Shown: piece after piece, positions 36,301 to 45,746 of the stretch | How positions within the stretch are numbered: the stretch's first letter is position 1 | How the letters are laid out: each line of letters begins with the position of its first letter | Made by a program: the position numbers and the translations under genes | Origin: Medicago truncatula | Lineage: Eukaryota; Streptophyta; Magnoliopsida; Fabales; Fabaceae | Length of the DNA stretch: 64,000 nucleotides | Direction of reading: 5' to 3' | NCBI RefSeq assembly: GCF_003473485.1 | Contig: NC_053047.1 | Span: 3,425,001 to 3,489,000, forward strand | The notes under the pieces: model-generated | What the model was told of the DNA's origin: nothing | The model's database searches: none | The model's input: only the letters and a program-made list of their open reading frames with translations

Positions 36301-36331
36301 GCCTGTGGTACTTGAAGAACAGAGTTCTTGA
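30354..36331 (+). CDS. DEG8: Chloroplast-lumen serine protease DEG8 (Do-like 8)
   Basis: HtrA/DegP-family endopeptidase; in Arabidopsis DEG8 works with DEG5 in the thylakoid lumen in photosystem II repair. I read 13 exons: 30354-30520, 31369-31485, 32517-32637, 33141-33239, 33375-33441, 33646-33721, 33815-33881, 34295-34512, 34945-35012, 35263-35342, 35520-35606, 35705-35812 and 36203-36331. They join in frame to 467 residues. The N terminus is a Ser-rich transit peptide without acidic residues early on; exon 3 carries TALALGDTSVTIEEVTPPVF. Catalytic triad: His190 (TNYHVIGNAL), Asp233 (KDLAVLK), Ser311 (GNSGGP). A single PDZ domain fills the C terminus (VRNGALIL; GNIVLGDIIIAVDNKPVK), which separates DEG8 from PDZ-less DEG5. 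Introns 7 and 9 start with GC (AAG|GCATGT and ACAG|GCAAGT). The border of exon 3 is the least certain. Several MITEs sit in its introns, and fragments of its 3' end recur downstream. Confidence 0.92.
30612..31177. mobile_element. MITE (GTTTGGATAAAC family), composite, in DEG8 intron 1
   Basis: Ends TTAAGGTTCTGTTTGGATAA and (inverse) TTTAAGGTCTGTTTGGATTG. Inside right are 'gctataagctgtttttat' and 'gagcttatggacatgtcataa', the signature of a family seen again in intron 8. Outside, TTAAAGAGCAGTTTCTA (30590) and TTAAAGAGTAGTTCCTA (31174) repeat in direct orientation. The middle (30715-31018) may be a second inserted element. Confidence 0.6.
32214..32392. mobile_element. hAT-type MITE, 179 bp, in DEG8 intron 2
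   Basis: Perfect 12-bp ends CAGTGTTGTCAA and TTGACAACACTG, with internal 'agcggctatagc' pairs. Flanks CTATTATG and ATGTTATG agree in their last five bases, as a worn 8-bp target duplication. Confidence 0.75.
32752..32771 (+). repeat. (AC)n microsatellite
   Basis: About ten AC units in DEG8 intron 3. Confidence 0.9.
34575..34858. mobile_element. MITE (GTTTGGATAAAC family) in DEG8 intron 8
   Basis: Left 'cttgtttggataaacatcttaattaagcgc', right (inverse) 'ctgttttgatcgacttacttgagcttatc'. The core 'gagcttatg' and GGACATGTCATAAG are shared with the intron 1 element. About 284 bp. Confidence 0.65.
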
Positions 36332-36527
36332 TGAGAAGTGTACATGCAATAATATATATATTGTAATTTTAATTTGTTAGTGAGTTAATTACGATGCATT
36401 TTTTTTTAAATTAAGAGATAACATGGTTTTATTTTTCATTTTAATGATAAGTTCAGAATAACAAAAAAAATAATAATATAAGTTCAGTTTTATTTTTGTG
36501 GGATAAAAGAAGTTTTAACTTGTCTTT
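36332..36527 (+). other. DEG8 3' flank
   Basis: Probable 3' UTR with 'aataatatatatattgtaa' shortly after the stop, a plausible poly-A signal region. Confidence 0.4.
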
Positions 36528-36619
36528 GTGAGCTTAGGTCAGCTAGCACATAATATAAGATTTGGGATTCGAATTCCGGAAACTCCACTTATTCATTGTA
36601 AGAGATGATTTTTTTTTTT
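36528..36619 (+). mobile_element. tRNA-derived SINE
   Basis: GTGAGCTTAGGTCAGCTAGCA resembles an A box, and GGGATTCGAATTCC (36564-36577) is a clear B box followed by 'ggaaactccacttattcattgtaagagatga' and a T-rich tail. Same structure as the SINE at 38723. Confidence 0.68.
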
Positions 36620-36639
36620 GTCAAATAAGAAAGATGAAT

Positions 36640-38329
36640 TTGTAACACTTAAAAAAGAATCATAAAAAGTTTAATTTCTATAGACTACTAAGCTTATCTT
36701 ATCATTGTTGTCGACCATCTCGTCTCCAAACTCTTCAACACAACACGATACATATATGTTATTATTGTATTATTGTTTTTGTTGACAATTCAATTTTGTG
36801 TAGACTAGAAAAGATGAAAAAGTACAAAAAGGCAAAAAGAAGTAACAAATAAAAAAATGACTTTAACTGTTTTCCAAAACAAAATATGTTTTTTAAATTA
36901 TGAAGAGTTTATCGTGCGTACATTGTGACGCTATAAATTTAAAAATAACCATGCTAAAATGAGACGATGTGGCAAAATAGTGAATTGTTATTGAATCTTA
37001 GTGTAAAATAGGTTTATATTCACAATTTAGTTTTAGCGAAAATATACAGGTATCTCAAGATGCACCGTTAGGAAAAGTAAAATTAGGGAGAGAACTTAGT
37101 GACGGATAAAATAAAAAATCTTTCACAAACTTTTTAATCGTAAAACTTAATGATGAAATTAGAAAAGAATTTCACGTTTTTCCTTTCTAATTTTCTCTCA
37201 CTAATTTATGTTTTGTTTGTAGTGATGTCTTTTATTTTTACTATACAAGTATCTCAAATTGTTTGTTATTTTTACGTATGTGTACAAAAACAAGAAAGAA
37301 AAAGAATAAAAATACAAAAGAATTAATAAGACATATGAAAAACCAAACAAATAATTAATGTTGCTAATGTTCTCTAAGTTCAAAGCAGTATCTAATGAAA
37401 TAAATAATTCATCCACAAAATTTATTCGTGTTAGTATAAGGAAAAAAGTAAATATTATGCTTTTTGTTCGTGTCAGTATAAGGAATAGTGTAAATTGTCA
37501 GTGTTTTTATAGGTTTATTGAAGAAGTTTTAGATTTTCGAGTAATTTTTTTAGAAAAAAATTTAGGCTCAATTAAAAAAACACCACATAATTTTAAACAT
37601 GTAATAAACATATATTTTGTCAACCCAACATAACACTTCTACAATTTTCAATTGTCACATGGCACCAAATACCAAAAGTGAAGGAATTTGAAATAATAGG
37701 GTTGAATGAAAAAATTTGCATGAAAAACATTACATCCAAAAACTAAATTTTAAGATAAAAAATTAAACAAATGACATCCAAAAACTAAAAAGATTGTTCA
37801 TCATAATGTTATGACTTCCGGAGGATCTTACATTGAGTTTAATCATCTTTTTAGACTAACAGAGCCCATACAAATGATATTGACATTGCATCTTCATCCT
37901 ATACCTTAAAGAATTAGGTATAGGGGTATTAGGTATATCATCTAAATGTTCTATAACATTTACTCTTGCATTCAATGCAAAACTTTAATTAATACTTGAC
38001 AGACTAACGTCTCTTCCTTATGTATGAGACCTCTGCATCTGTGATCTACCATCATGAATCACTCCTGCTTCCCCCACAAAGTTGAATCGGGCTATGTTCC
38101 CACCTTTGGGCCTTCCGAGAAAGGCAACACTGGTGTGAGTTGACTTAAAGATAGAGAGAAACCACACAAATGAGATTGATACCACATTTTCACTCAATAT
38201 TTTAAGGTCCTAAGTGTATGAGTTTTTTCACTTTTATGTTGTTCAACCTCCACGCTTATAGTCAATGTTGGACTGTAGCCGACACTTATACATCACATGA
38301 TTATCTCCATCATATATGAAGAAATTCTA
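36640..38329. other. AT-rich intergenic DNA
   Basis: No gene seen. 'gttcgtgt(c/t)agtataagga' is repeated at 37427 and 37466. The 59-bp segment 37368-37426 is duplicated at 38360. The stretch 37990-38330 is less AT-rich and may be the body of the Helitron-like element that ends at 38359. Confidence 0.4.
37368..37426 (+). repeat. 59-bp direct repeat, copy 1
   Basis: Matches 38360-38418 at 56 of 59 positions, starting TGTTCTCTAAGTTCAAAGCA. Here the base before the repeat is A (an AT site). Confidence 0.85.
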
Positions 38330-38330
38330 G

Positions 38331-38359
38331 CCCGTGCTGGACACGAGTATACATACTAG
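38331..38359 (+). mobile_element. Helitron-like 3' terminus
   Basis: CCCGTG-ctgga-CACGAG (a worn hairpin) is followed by 'tatacata' and CTAG (38356-38359), then T. The bases that follow are copy 2 of the 59-bp repeat, whose copy 1 has an uninterrupted AT at the same place, which supports the border. The 5' end was not found. Confidence 0.5.
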
Positions 38360-38418
38360 TGTTCTCTAAGTTCAAAGCAGTATCTAATGAAATTTATAAT
38401 TTATCCACAAAATTTATT
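38360..38418 (+). repeat. 59-bp direct repeat, copy 2
   Basis: Begins exactly at the Helitron-like border; homology with copy 1 does not continue to the left. Confidence 0.85.
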
Positions 38419-38722
38419 TTAGGAAATTAATTTGTCAATAAAATGATAAAACGTTATAAATATTTTGAGATTATTTAAAAAAATATATTAGTTATTTGAT
38501 ATATAATAGAAACATCTATACTATATTTTTTTGTTTTGTTGAGGGAAGATACATCTATACTACTATATATAAAGACAACATATCAATTTGGGTTGACTTT
38601 TTATCTTTCCAATTTTACTCTTCATTTAAAGTATTAATCTACTATATTATCCTCTTATAATATTATTGTTTGAACTATTAAATAAAAAAAAGTTAAATCC
38701 CATTAAAATAGGAAATGTCCCC

Positions 38723-38836
38723 GTGAACATAGCTCAGCTGACAAGGATATATAAGGGCCGGGATTCAAACCTCAGACACCTCAGTATTCACCTTAAAAAA
38801 GGTGAATTGTAACCACTAGAATACCTTAAAAAAAAA
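38723..38836 (+). mobile_element. tRNA-derived SINE
   Basis: GTGAACATAGCTCAGCTGAC holds the A box, GGGATTCAAACC (38760-38771) the B box, then a hairpin 'attcacctt-aaaaa-aggtgaat' and an A-run. Flanks 'ggaaatgtcc' and 'ggaacttcc' may be a worn target duplication. Confidence 0.78.
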
Positions 38837-40286
38837 GGAACTTCCACAGTAATAGTACAATAACATACACAATAAAAAAAAACTTATTTAGATATTTCTT
38901 TAGAAAACCTTGTTTTAATCTGATCTTCAAAAAATATTTAGTTTTAATCAGATTTTCAAAAAATATTTAATTGTTGTATCTTTCTACATACGATTAAGCG
39001 GCACAGTAGAGAGCTGATAAACAAGCATGTTAATCTCTATCTTTCTGGTAGTATAAAATAAAATCAATAGCGGATTTTGGTTTGTATTTTATTACTTCAA
39101 TTAGACCCTTAAACAAATTTTTCTATAAAATATTATATTGTTGGTGTTATTAAAAAAAATAAGAAATCATATTATATTTTTTATATTATTGATGTCATTG
39201 GAAAAGATAAACATGATTTGTTGAGTTTGATACAATTTAATAGTCAAAAATATCTATTTATCATTTTAATCAAAATGAGAATTTCATATAAAATATCCTT
39301 CATATTTACATGTGTTAGCGCGATAAAAAGAGAGAAAAGACGGACACGTAAGTGATCGTCTTTCAGCTAGTAATACATAAATGTAATATGAGTTAAAATT
39401 CACAATAACTTAACAGATATAATATTCATTCTCATATGACATACATGACTACATGAGTAATATATAGTACATGAATAATTATAAAGACATGCATTCTTTG
39501 TAAGATATATCGATGGTTTGATGCATGTAGTTGATGATATTCTTTGTGATTGAAATGAAATGAATCCAACAATCATAATTAATCCATGAGTCAGGGAAAA
39601 TCAATTCTGTGATTTATATAATATTTCAAATTGATTTTTTATTTTAAAACTAGTGATAAATATATTATATATTTTGTATGGGTGCTTTGTTGTAATTAGG
39701 TGGGTTAGGTTAGGTGGTGCTCTTGTTTGTTGGCATCATGACTTTGTAAATTTTTAACCGATGCTCCCCCTTTGCACTCCTTGTGCAGGGTGATCATTGT
39801 TGTTTGAGTAATATAATTCCATTTTGATTTGTTCAAAAAAAACACTCAAATTTCTAAATTAAAAATAAATTTTTTAATTTTGGATTAAATTCAAAATTAA
39901 ATCTTTAATTTAATCTCTAATTTAAACTTGTTAAAAAAATATTTAATTTAAACAATACTTAATATACTTAATATGTTTTTCTTACCTCCGACCAATTCTC
40001 AATGATCATAAGATCTTTCCCGATATAATTAGTTGAGAATGAAGTTTTTTCCAAATGATTTTTTTTTCTTTTTCGCACGAGTTTTCTTCAAATTATTGTT
40101 TTTTTAAGAGGCTAAAATGGAATATATTACCAAATTAAAGTGTCTTTCCTAGCACAAGGTGTACTAAGAAGAAGACAGCAAAGTCAACAAAGTATTTACA
40201 AACAGAACCTGTACAGAAAGAAAACAAGAAAATAAATAACTCTTAGCCTATGCCCAACATGATGAAGGGACTACTGTCTTCCTTCT
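38837..40286. other. AT-rich intergenic DNA
   Basis: 'ttttaatc(t)gat(c/t)ttcaaaaaatattta' is repeated at 38910 and 38941. The rest, to 40140, is low-complexity AT sequence. At 40140-40286 the upstream part of the RNase H relic begins. No gene seen. Confidence 0.4.
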
Positions 40287-40622
40287 TCATCAGACATTTT
40301 ACAAGTAGAGTTGACTGCTATCTTTCACGGCATTTCCATAGCTAACAACATGGGCATTGCTGATTTGACATGTTATCCGAATTTTCTCCTATCTATTAAC
40401 CTTATAACTAGCAACACGTCGAAGTTTCTCATTCATGCTGTTCTCATTCAAGAAATTAAAGATTTGTTTTCTCAGGCGAACTATTCGTTCCATCACACTC
40501 TTCGTGAAGGTAACCAATGCACATATTATTTTGCCAAGTTAGAAGCAAGTTCAGATGTTGGTCTCTTACTCCACCCATCCCCTCCGGATGATCTCCTTCC
40601 CTTTTTGAGGAATGATGCTTAA
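40287..40622 (+). pseudogene. RNase H-like (RVT_3) fragment of a LINE-type ORF2
   Basis: Reads VELTAIFHGISIANNMGIAD, then ISQANYSF-like FSQANYSFHHTLREGNQC and FAKLEASSDVGLLLHPSPPD to a stop at 40620-40622. This is the plant RNase H fold attached to non-LTR retroelements (His ... EGNQC(A)D(Y)FAKLG). The Asp after Cys is changed to Thr-Tyr-Tyr, and the N-terminal catalytic part is missing. The following ~70 bases resemble a LINE 3' UTR. Confidence 0.68.
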
Positions 40623-40693
40623 GGAACCTTGTTCCTGAGATCCTAGTTCTCATTTTTTGTTTTGTTTCTCTTTTAGCCTTGTAAAAGAAAAGA

Positions 40694-40984
40694 CTTAATT
40701 ACACTTTTGGACCCCTATCTTTCCAAAAGTTGCGGTTATGGTCCCCTAACTAATTTAAATACAAAACAGCCCCATATGTTTTGATTTTTTTGCAGTTTTG
40801 GACCCCCAGTCCATTAGTGAGGTGCCACGTGTATTATTTAGAGGGCCACGTGGAACCTCACTAATGGACTGGGGGTCCAAAACTGCCAAAGAATCAAAAC
40901 ATAGGGGTCTGTTTTGTATTTAAAATAGTTAGGGGGCCATAACCGCAACTTTTGAAAAGATAGGGGTCCAAAAGTGCAATTAAA
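40694..40984. mobile_element. Foldback MITE, ~291 bp
   Basis: Nearly perfect inverted arms of ~125 bp: TTAATT(A/G)CACTTTTGGACC at each end, then 'aaaagttgcggttatgg' and inward 'ttttggacccccagtccatt'. The centre contains CCACGTG twice. No clear target duplication. A common legume repeat style. Confidence 0.85.
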
Positions 40985-41004
40985 CCAAAAAAAAAATCCA
41001 TTAT

Positions 41005-41225
41005 AAAATTTCGTGTACGAAAATCATACTTTGTATTTATAGCTTCTTCCAAATAACTCTTTACCGCTTTACAACTTTTGTTCCTTATGTACCAAATGGG
41101 GCTAAATCCCACTGCAAGAGGTTGAAAGTTTAGAGTTCAAATTGAGCATAGAAAAAAAATTAATCTAACAACTAATTACTAATATTTGTCATTGAAAAAA
41201 GATTTTATATAATCCTTGGAGATAA
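41005..41225 (+). pseudogene. DEG8 3' duplicate A, intron 11/exon 12 part
   Basis: Similar to 35630-35790: 'actttgtatttata' ... 'ttccttatgtacc' ... then GGCTAAATCCCACTGCAAGA (exon 12 has GACTAAATCCCACTACAAGA), and 'ataatccttggagata' at 41208. About 20 coding bases of exon 12 are missing and the frame is lost. Its continuation (exon 13) is at 49255, beyond later insertions. Confidence 0.75.
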
Positions 41226-41679
41226 ACACCATCTATCCTAAAATGAACGACCCAATTGGATTATGTGCACCATTCATATAACATATTTTGATCATATTTT
41301 CCTACTTATATATAAAGACAAATGATAACATATTAGACCATCAACGGAATTAGATTTTCTGCTGTTACAATAGGGCGATATAACTTATCTAGACCGTCCA
41401 ATTTTAAATTGATTGCCGAGATCATTTCACTGTATGAAACTGTGATTAAAAACTGGACCGACCGATCTCATATCCATGGTTGAGATATGCTACATCGTGC
41501 AACTATGTCTAATCTTTTAGAGCAGAAAATCGTAATCCGATCATCCACAATGGAAGAGTCATGTAATACTATTTCCACCACGTCACATAGATTCTGACGT
41601 GTCATAGCTTAGAACTCATTTCGGTTCCATTCCTTATTCTCATCTCTAAACTGCGAAAATTAGGTCTACGTGAGTTTGC
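41226..41679. other. Spacer before the Ty3 element, with weak inverted repeat
   Basis: At about 41340-41560, 'ggaattagattttctgct' and its inverse 'agcagaaaatcgtaatccg' enclose a 200-bp stretch that may be another MITE. The last bases, GTTTGC (41674-41679), are the target duplication of the Ty3 element. Confidence 0.4.
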
Positions 41680-42017
41680 TGATGTAGGAGGGCTTCCTTA
41701 GTAATTTTAAAGTATTTTATTTTAGTCAAATCTTAATGATTTTCTAGAACTTTCTATTATTATTTTGTTTTGTTTTATTTTGGCCCACGGGTTTGTTATT
41801 TCTTTCACTATATAAGCAGAACTTATGCAGCCTAAGAGGCACACTTTTATTCATTAATAATATTCGAGATTTTCTCTCAATTTCTGGTGGATTCCGGAAC
41901 CCTTATTTTGATAGGTTTGTCGCTTGCAACCCTATTTTCACAAGTTTGTCGCTTGCAAACTTGTTCTTTTCTATCTAGGTTTAGCGCTTGCTAACCCTAC
42001 GCTTCCGTACTGCGTCA
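41680..42017 (+). repeat. 5' LTR of the Ty3 element
   Basis: Starts TGATGTAGGAGGGCTTCC, ends GTACTGCGTCA. Contains CACTATATAAGCAG, a probable TATA box for the element (41806-41819). Confidence 0.92.
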
Positions 42018-42067
42018 GTTGACATCAGAGCAGGTTTCCCCTGTTCTTTCGTGAACGTGATCCAGCC

Positions 42068-44330
42068 ATGGGAGATCAATCGGTCACTAGGGCAGAATTT
42101 GAAGGTTTTGCTGCAACCCTCAAAGCTTTGTCAGATCAGATGACGGCTTTGTCGACTAAAGTTGACGAAAGCACCAACAACAACAACATAAACGGCGACC
42201 ACAACAGAAACATTAACAACCGAAACAACAACCGCCAAAACAACAACAACCGCAACAACAGGGGAGGAGGACCGACTCCAGATATTAGGGTTCGTTACGT
42301 CAACGACCCTTCTGATGATAATTCGAGTTTTGATGAAGAGGAAGTCGTGATCGATGATGAGAGTGAACGTGGGAATCACCAAGATTACCGTGTTAAGGCT
42401 GATATTCCCCTATTTCACGGAATGATGGGAGTAGAAGAATTCTTGGACTGGCAGATCGATGTTGATAGATTTTTCGAGGTCATGGACGTCCCGACAGACA
42501 AGCAGGTTAAGATGGTTGCGATCAGATTGAAAAGTACCGCAGCTGTTTGGTGGGACAGGCTCGTTGTTCAGAGGCGTAGGCAAAATAAACACCCTATTCG
42601 AACTTGGAGAAAGATGAAACAGTTGATGCTTGACAGATTTTTACCTGAAGATTATGAACAGATTCTATATAAGATGTATATTGAATGTGTTCAGGGCAAG
42701 CGATCAGTGACTGAGTACACGGCTGAATTTTTGCGTTTTTCTGAACGTAACGAATTAGGCGAGTCCGAGAATCAGAAGGTGGCTCGTTATATTAGTGGTT
42801 TGAAAAGTTCATTGCAAGAGAAGATGGAATTACAGACTGTTTGTACCGTTGCTGAAGCGTCCAACCTAGCTTTAAAGGCGGAATTAATAGAGAAATCCCC
42901 CATAAATTTCTCAAATTTCAGAAGATATTCTCCACAGAACCAAGCTGATGACAAAGAGAAAAGTGCAGCAGTCAAAGATTCAAACCATGCTAGCAAAGCA
43001 AGCAGTTCTGGCAGTGCACCTCCAGTCAAGGCCCCTGTCCAAAAGCAGAACAACCCATATGCGTATCCTGGTGGTGATAATTGTTACCGTTGCGGTGGAA
43101 AGGGTCACAAGTCCAATGTTTGTCCATCAAGGAGGGTTGCTGGAGTAGCAGAAGGTTTGGATGATGATAATGAGCAACTTGATGAGGAAGATGAATACAT
43201 AGGAGTTGAGTTTGCTGAGGAAGATTCTGAAGAGAGAGTGAACTTTGTGCTTCAGCGATTGTTGCTAGCATCCAAAGAGGAAGGCCAACGCAAAAATTTA
43301 TTTAAGACTCGTTGTTCCGTCAATAACAAAGTATGTGACCTGATAATTGATAATGGAAGCACGGAGAACTTGGTGTCAAAAAAATTGGTGGATTATTTCA
43401 AGCTGCCCACGGAGCCTCATGAGAAGCCATACTCACTTGGCTGGGTCAGCAAGGGATCCCAGGTACGAGTGACGCTGTCCTGCAAAGTTCCTATATCCAT
43501 CGGCAAACATTATAAAGAAGAGGTACTTTGTGATGTTCTTGATATGGATGTTTGTCATATTTTACTTGGTAGACCTTGGCAGTTTGATAATGATATTACT
43601 TATCGGGGACGGGATAATGTGATGTTGTTTACTTGGGGAACTTATAAGATTGCTATGACACCTGTTTTACAATTTGATAAGAACCCGAAAGAGAAGAAAA
43701 CGAGTTTCCTAGTGATGACTCAGAATGAAAAGGAACTTGATGATGCCGTTAAGGAAACTGAGTGTTTTTATCCGGTTGTGATCAAAGGACTGATGAACGT
43801 TGTGAAAGAAGAGATTTTGATACCAGGTGAAGTCTTAGAAATTCTAAAAGATTTCAATGAGTTGATTGCAGATGAGCTTCCAAATGATTTACCTCCCATG
43901 AGAGACATTCAACATCAGATAAACTTGATTCCAGGATCTAGTCTACCAAACCTTCCTCATTACTGCATGAGTCCTAAAGAGAATGAGATTTTAAGGGAGC
44001 AGATTGAGGATTTACTAAGAAAGGGATTCATCCGTGAGAGCATGAGTCCTTGTGCTGTTCCAGTCCTTTTAGTACCAAAGAAAGGAAATCAGTGGAGGAT
44101 GTGTGTCGACAGTAGAGCCATCAACAAGATAACTATCAAGTATCGGTTTCCAATTCCCCGTTTAGAAGACATGCTTGATGAGTTGTCAGGGTCTAAGGTG
44201 TTTTCGAAAATAGACCTGCGTAGTGGATATCATCAGATCAGAATTAGACCTGGAGATGAGTGGAAGACAGCTTTCAAGAGTAAGGATGAACTTTATGAAT
44301 GGCTAGTGATGCCTTTCGGTTTGTCAAACG
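42068..44330 (+). pseudogene. Ty3 gag-pol, upstream part (gag, protease, start of RT), interrupted
   Basis: Gag: Asn-rich N-terminal segment, then the retrotransposon gag core (EFLDWQIDVDRFFEVMDVP; TAAVWWDRL; LDRFLPEDYEQILY), then zinc knuckle CYRCGGKGHKSNVC. Protease: LIIDNGSTENLVS, with Asp-Asn-Gly in place of the usual D(T/S)G. RT begins at LLRKGFIRESMSPCAVPVLL, with WRMCVDSRAINKIT, FSKIDLRSGYHQIRI and MPFGLSN, where a foreign LTR enters. After 44330 only a few junk codons follow before a stop. The downstream part is at 45747. Confidence 0.92.
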
Positions 44331-45741
44331 TGATAAGTGCTCAAAAGTAACATATTTCATGTGTTAACTTAGGCAAATTAGTGACTCGTTTTGCAAGTTA
44401 TCTAAGGAAAAGCTACCATTTGAGTGCAATTTTACCATTTATGCTTTACATGCCTGATTCTACCCCATTTATGCAGGAAACGACAAGCAAGGACGAAAAG
44501 AAGGAAGCTCCTGAACCAAGGTCCGTTCGCTTAAGCGAACTCCTGTTAGCTTAAGCGAACCAGTTACAGAGAGCAACCGTTCTGTTCGCTTACAAGCACG
44601 CTTCCAGTTCGCTCATGAAGAAAGGTCAGTTCGCTTAAGCGAACTATGGTTCGCTTAAGCGACCAAGTTCCAGTGAGCTCCAGGAAAGTTCGCTCACATG
44701 TTCGCTTATGCGTCGCTTAAGCGAAGTTCATCCAACTTCAGAGGATAGGGACCACGTGGCAGCACCTCAATGGTCAACTGGAGATTTCCTGGTTGTTCGC
44801 TTAAGCGAACTCTTCTTCGCTTAAGCGAACTGGCACGCAGTCAGCCCATATAAATAGTTTTCTCTTCTCTTTCCAGGGGGATTATTACATTTTTATTCAT
44901 ATTTTTCTGGTTTTAGAGAGAGACTAGGGCTTTTTTAGAGAGAGAAACACAAAGCAAGGTAGTTAGGAGTAGATTCAAGCCAAGATTTGTTGAGACATCA
45001 TGGATCTTGTCATGGAATCTTCACCCTTTCTTCATCCTTTGCAAAGCTATCATAGACATATGTAGCTACATCTACTCTTGTAGTTTTGAGGTATTCAAAC
45101 AAGCTATTATGTAATCTTTTGATCTTTTAATATATGGTTCTAGCAATTTATTCAATATTGTTGTTATTCTTGCTTTTATTATTTTATTGAGATTCAAAAT
45201 GATATGGACACATACTTTTGAATCTAGAAATAGAATAACAATCTATCTTAAGTTATCACTCTAGACATGGATGTTAATATTTGATAATCACTTTTAATCT
45301 AGGACTTAATGCTTTTGGGTAATTTAATCGGTTGGGAAATCGTCGATTAAACTACCCAATCGATTTTGTGATCGTTTAAATGTTTGGGAAATCGATGTTT
45401 AAACGACCCCTTAGAAATAACGATATCATTTGGACACGAATGATATTGTCGAGTGATTGTGATAATATAGTTTAAAAAGCTAGAATCCGTTAATCGATCG
45501 AGAGATTGCAGCTGTTACGCTTGGTTGATGTCTCTGACCGCAAGTGGAATAGCCCTATCTCTTCTCGTTTTACTTTTATGTCTATTAGGAAAATAGTTTT
45601 ACACAAACAAACAATTTATACCCAAACACTTAACGTGACAAATATTGTGAAAATGCTTATGAAATACGCAACTCCTTGTGGACACGATCCTATATATACT
45701 TACGTGTAAATAGTTTTATGAGAGGTAAAAATCCTTCATCA
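44331..45741 (+). mobile_element. Solo LTR (Tat/Ogre-like style) inside the Ty3 reverse transcriptase, 1,411 bp
   Basis: Begins TGATAAGTGCTCAAAAGTAA and ends AAATCCTTCATCA (TG...CA). AAACG is present on both sides (44326-44330, 45742-45746), an exact 5-bp duplication at the codons for the S-N-A of the RT. No second LTR and no internal domain, so a full element entered and then recombined out, or a solo LTR-sized element inserted. 'ctccttgtggacacgatcctatatatacttacg' near the end recalls the Tat/Ogre LTRs of legumes. It also carries a TATA-like CATATAAATAG (44847) and the palindrome cluster at 44525-44832. Confidence 0.88.
44525..44832 (+). repeat. Cluster of GTTCGCTTAAGCGAAC palindromes
   Basis: CGCTTAAGCG occurs six times in ~300 bp (near 44527, 44632, 44651, 44712, 44797, 44818), three or four within the full 16-bp palindrome GTTCGCTTAAGCGAAC, plus one AGCTTAAGCGAAC and several half-sites (GTTCGCT, AGTTCGCTCA). 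They lie upstream of the TATA-like sequence. Confidence 0.9.
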
Positions 45742-45746
45742 AAACG

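Noticed and set aside
42131..43271. Several minus-strand open frames across gag
   Set aside because: Antisense shadows of the Asn-rich and acidic gag codons.
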